Source: Microbulbifer sp. SAOS-129_SWC (GTDB lineage: Bacteria > Pseudomonadota > Gammaproteobacteria > Pseudomonadales > Cellvibrionaceae). From it: a stretch of 64,000 nt of DNA. Both the position numbers and the translations under genes were made by a program. Shown here piece by piece: positions 62,045 through 64,000 of this stretch. Positions within the stretch are counted from its first letter, which is position 1, and each line of letters opens with the position of its first letter. The stretch is taken from positions 2,475,001 to 2,539,000 of the forward strand of contig NZ_CP155567.1 in assembly GCF_039696035.1 (NCBI RefSeq). Reading direction: 5' to 3'. The notes beneath the pieces were generated by a model. It saw only the letters and a program-made list of their open reading frames with translations, ran no database searches and was not told where the DNA came from.

Positions 62045-63074
62045 AGTTTATTAAAGAGCCAATGGCTCACTATCTCTTTGGCTACTATTTCTTGGCAACC
62101 GTTCGGAATGCGATTAAAAAAATTATTTCAAATCAATCAGTTACACGAAACTGAGCACCATTTAACCAATAATAACCAGCCAACGGCTCAAGTCGCCTGC
62201 ATCTACCTATGGCTGTTGAGCATATTTCAAACCCATGCAAAGTCAATGACTTGGGTGGGCTGCCAGGTAGATATGAGCCGCGACTCATTATTTCGGGGCT
62301 TGGCGCCTTGCTCACGGAAAATCTAGTGTATTGCCTTCGGCTTCCTTCAGATTCGACCTTGCGATGGACACCCTTGCCGCTCGGCCAATCGTTCTCTTGC
62401 CAGGCCGGTAGTAAACTTGCACCACCAGGTCATCCAGTCGTGACCACTATCCCCAATTAGCGTGTTATTTCTAACCGATTGATAGGCAGTGGAGTTTCCC
62501 AACCCTCCGCATCCAGGTAGAAATAACGATCGCCGGGAACGATATGAGAATCGCCATGCCAATATTTTTCATTATTCTCCCCTATTTCAATTTCAGAAAA
62601 ACCTCTACTACATTATCCCCGTGAGCTTCTATCAGGGTAACGAAGACTTAAAACAGTTTCGACACTTTCCTTCTGATCCTATTTCACTCAGCAATCTTCG
62701 ATTTTATGTCAGCGCCAGGGGCGATTCATGACACACTCCCGCCAAAGCCGGCCCGACTAAAAATTGATCTCCAACATTGGCTCTATCAGAACAGGAATTT
62801 CGGCGGTCGGCGCAGTGAACCATAAACCCGACGGTCATCTGACCGCGGGATGGAAACGCCGAACCTGCCTACTCTTTGATCAATCATAAACGGGAATGTC
62901 CCTCGGCGGCCGCGGGCAGCGACTTCCGCTGCGAGTTCGACGCCGTCCGGCACAACGCCCTGCCCGTCAAACGGCGTATCGGTTCCCGCGGACTCGCCGC
63001 CAAAGCGCAATAACAGTCAGGTTTTTGCCGGCCGATTCGGCTAATCTTGCGGGCAACGGATCGGCAGAGAAGCC
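62045..63074. other. 1-kb region without a recognisable gene, between cassette array and AraC gene
   Basis: Composition shifts from GC-poor near 62.1 kb to GC-rich near 62.9 kb. Short open frames of 60-105 codons occur on both strands, none with domain character. No integron integrase, transposase or tRNA was seen. It may hold degenerate sequence from past insertions. Confidence 0.5.
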
Positions 63075-63950
63075 ATGGCGGATTATTCACAGCAACTACA
63101 GCGCGTACTGCACTTTATCGACGCGCACCTGCAGGAGCCGCTGTCGGTGGAGCAGCTGAGCGCTGTGGCGCACCTGTCCCGTTATCATTTTCACCGCCTG
63201 TTTTCCGCGCACTGTGGCCATACGCTGTTCGACACCATCACAGCGCTGCGCATGAAGCGCGCGTCCTACCAGCTGGCATTCCGGCGCCGGCAGCGGATTG
63301 TCGATATCGCGCTGGACAACGGTTACGACAGCGCCGAGGCGTTCAGCCGCGCGTTTGTGCGCCGCTTCGGCCAGACCCCGTCGGCGTTTCGCCGCGCGCC
63401 CGATTGGGGCGCCTGGCACCGCGAGCTGCAAACGCTGAATGACCTGAGGAGAAAAATCATGCCTTCCGAGATCACCACTGATGCGGTGGAAATTATCGAA
63501 TTCCCCGGTATCGAGCTGGCGGTACTGGAGCACTGCGGCGATCCCGCCACCCTCGGTGCGTCCATTCAGCGCTTTATCGAATGGCGCCGGGACAACGGCG
63601 TACTGCCGGACCGCAGCCGGACCTTCAATATTGCCTACAACGATCCCGGCACCACGCCGGCGGCGAAGTTTCGCTTCGATCTCGGCGTAGAGATCCGCGG
63701 GCCACTGGCACCGAACGCCCAGGGGCTGGTGGCGAAATCCATTCCGCCCGGGCGCTGTGCGCGCCTGCGCCATGTGGGCGGCGACGACACCTTCGGCGCC
63801 AGTGTCGAGTACCTGTACCGACACTGGCTCAGCGGCAGCAGTGAGGAGCTGCGCGACTTTCCGCTGTTTTTCGAGCGGGTGCGCTTTTACCCGGAAGTAC
63901 CCGAGAGCGAGCGCATCACCGACATCTACCTGCCGCTGCGGTCCCGCTAG
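63075..63950 (+). CDS. AraC-type regulator fused to a GyrI-like effector domain
   Basis: 291 residues. The N-terminal AraC HTH (about 6-105: LQRVLHFIDAHLQEPLSVEQLSAVAHLSRYHFHRLFSAHCG, then IVDIALDNGYDSAEAFSRAFVRRFGQTPSAFRR) is followed by a GyrI/SbmC-like small-molecule-binding domain (about 135-290). It is a Rob/MarA-like one-component regulator, probably sensing amphiphilic or toxic compounds. No target gene is adjacent in the window. Confidence 0.92.
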   Translation: MADYSQQLQRVLHFIDAHLQEPLSVEQLSAVAHLSRYHFHRLFSAHCGHTLFDTITALRMKRASYQLAFRRRQRIVDIALDNGYDSAEAFSRAFVRRFGQTPSAFRRAPDWGAWHRELQTLNDLRRKIMPSEITTDAVEIIEFPGIELAVLEHCGDPATLGASIQRFIEWRRDNGVLPDRSRTFNIAYNDPGTTPAAKFRFDLGVEIRGPLAPNAQGLVAKSIPPGRCARLRHVGGDDTFGASVEYLYRHWLSGSSEELRDFPLFFERVRFYPEVPESERITDIYLPLRSR

Positions 63951-64000
63951 GCCGGCACTTTCCCCGCATCAGCGCCGAACTGCACGGTTGGTACGGCTTT

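Noticed and set aside
62009..62731. Short plus-strand frames as remnants of an integron integrase
   Set aside because: No tyrosine-recombinase boxes could be seen in any of them, so I left the region as unexplained.
1..64000. tRNA, rRNA or tmRNA genes
   Set aside because: I saw no cloverleaf-like segment or rRNA sequence. A covariance-model scan would be needed to exclude small RNAs.

Overview
This is a GC-rich (roughly 60% or more) chromosomal segment. Gene content, the quinoprotein-free RND, AGCS, GcdH and Atu complement, and intergenic repeat style suggest a marine gammaproteobacterium of the Microbulbifer/Cellvibrionales kind. That taxonomic guess is inference; there is no rRNA or other marker gene here. 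Almost everything is ordinary housekeeping and catabolic chromosome. The exception is a low-GC island at about 58.9-62.0 kb.

Layout. 0-8 kb: a CoA-transferase (GcdG-like, cut by the window edge), an Mpo1-like membrane protein, the divergent pair phhR/phhA with a perfect TyrR box between them, then an Lrp/AsnC regulator and a large class-V aminotransferase separated by a long near-perfect inverted repeat, and a CPA2 antiporter. 8-14 kb: a three-gene RND efflux operon on the minus strand (outer-membrane factor, adaptor, pump). 14-20 kb: glutaryl-CoA dehydrogenase, a TRIC-type channel, a lipoprotein hydrolase, a mercaptopyruvate sulfurtransferase, and a methyltransferase-msrA pair. 20.5-24.8 kb: a secreted amidohydrolase followed by two different porins. 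24.8-34 kb: a J-domain protein, cmoM-MazG-like-DUF599, a PreP-type M16C peptidase, cmoAB and L-serine dehydratase, followed by three tandem copies of a 162-163 bp intergenic repeat. 34-44.3 kb: rsmJ, a SpoIIAA-like protein, envelope proteins including an OmpA-like lipoprotein, slyX with a serine hydrolase, a hotdog thioesterase, a voltage-gated-type K+ channel with a zinc ribbon tail, YciH, and an 872-residue protein that looks like an M48 peptidase without its zinc motif. 44.5-52 kb: an AtuR-like TetR repressor divergent from atuB-atuC-atuD-atuE-atuF (acyclic terpene / geranyl-CoA degradation). 52-58 kb: an AGCS symporter, a small membrane protein, a BKACE enzyme, a MITE-like palindrome, an S9 peptidase and greB. 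58.9-62.0 kb: four low-GC, minus-strand gene cassettes, each with an attC-like site. 62-63 kb: about 1 kb with no recognisable gene. 63.1 kb to the end: an AraC/GyrI-type regulator.

How the parts work together. The clearest regulatory story is the TetR operator ACCAAGCGCTTGCTTGGT. It occurs identically in the atuR-atuB intergenic region and 80 bp upstream of the BKACE gene 10 kb away, which puts the beta-keto acid cleavage enzyme in the terpene regulon. The second is PhhR with a consensus TyrR box 9 bp from its own start codon, facing phenylalanine hydroxylase. The tRNA wobble-uridine (cmo5U/mcmo5U) genes cmoA, cmoB and cmoM all lie within 7 kb of each other. The low-GC cassette array matches a cluster of attC sites lacking an integrase (CALIN), with four accessory proteins, two of them unrecognised.
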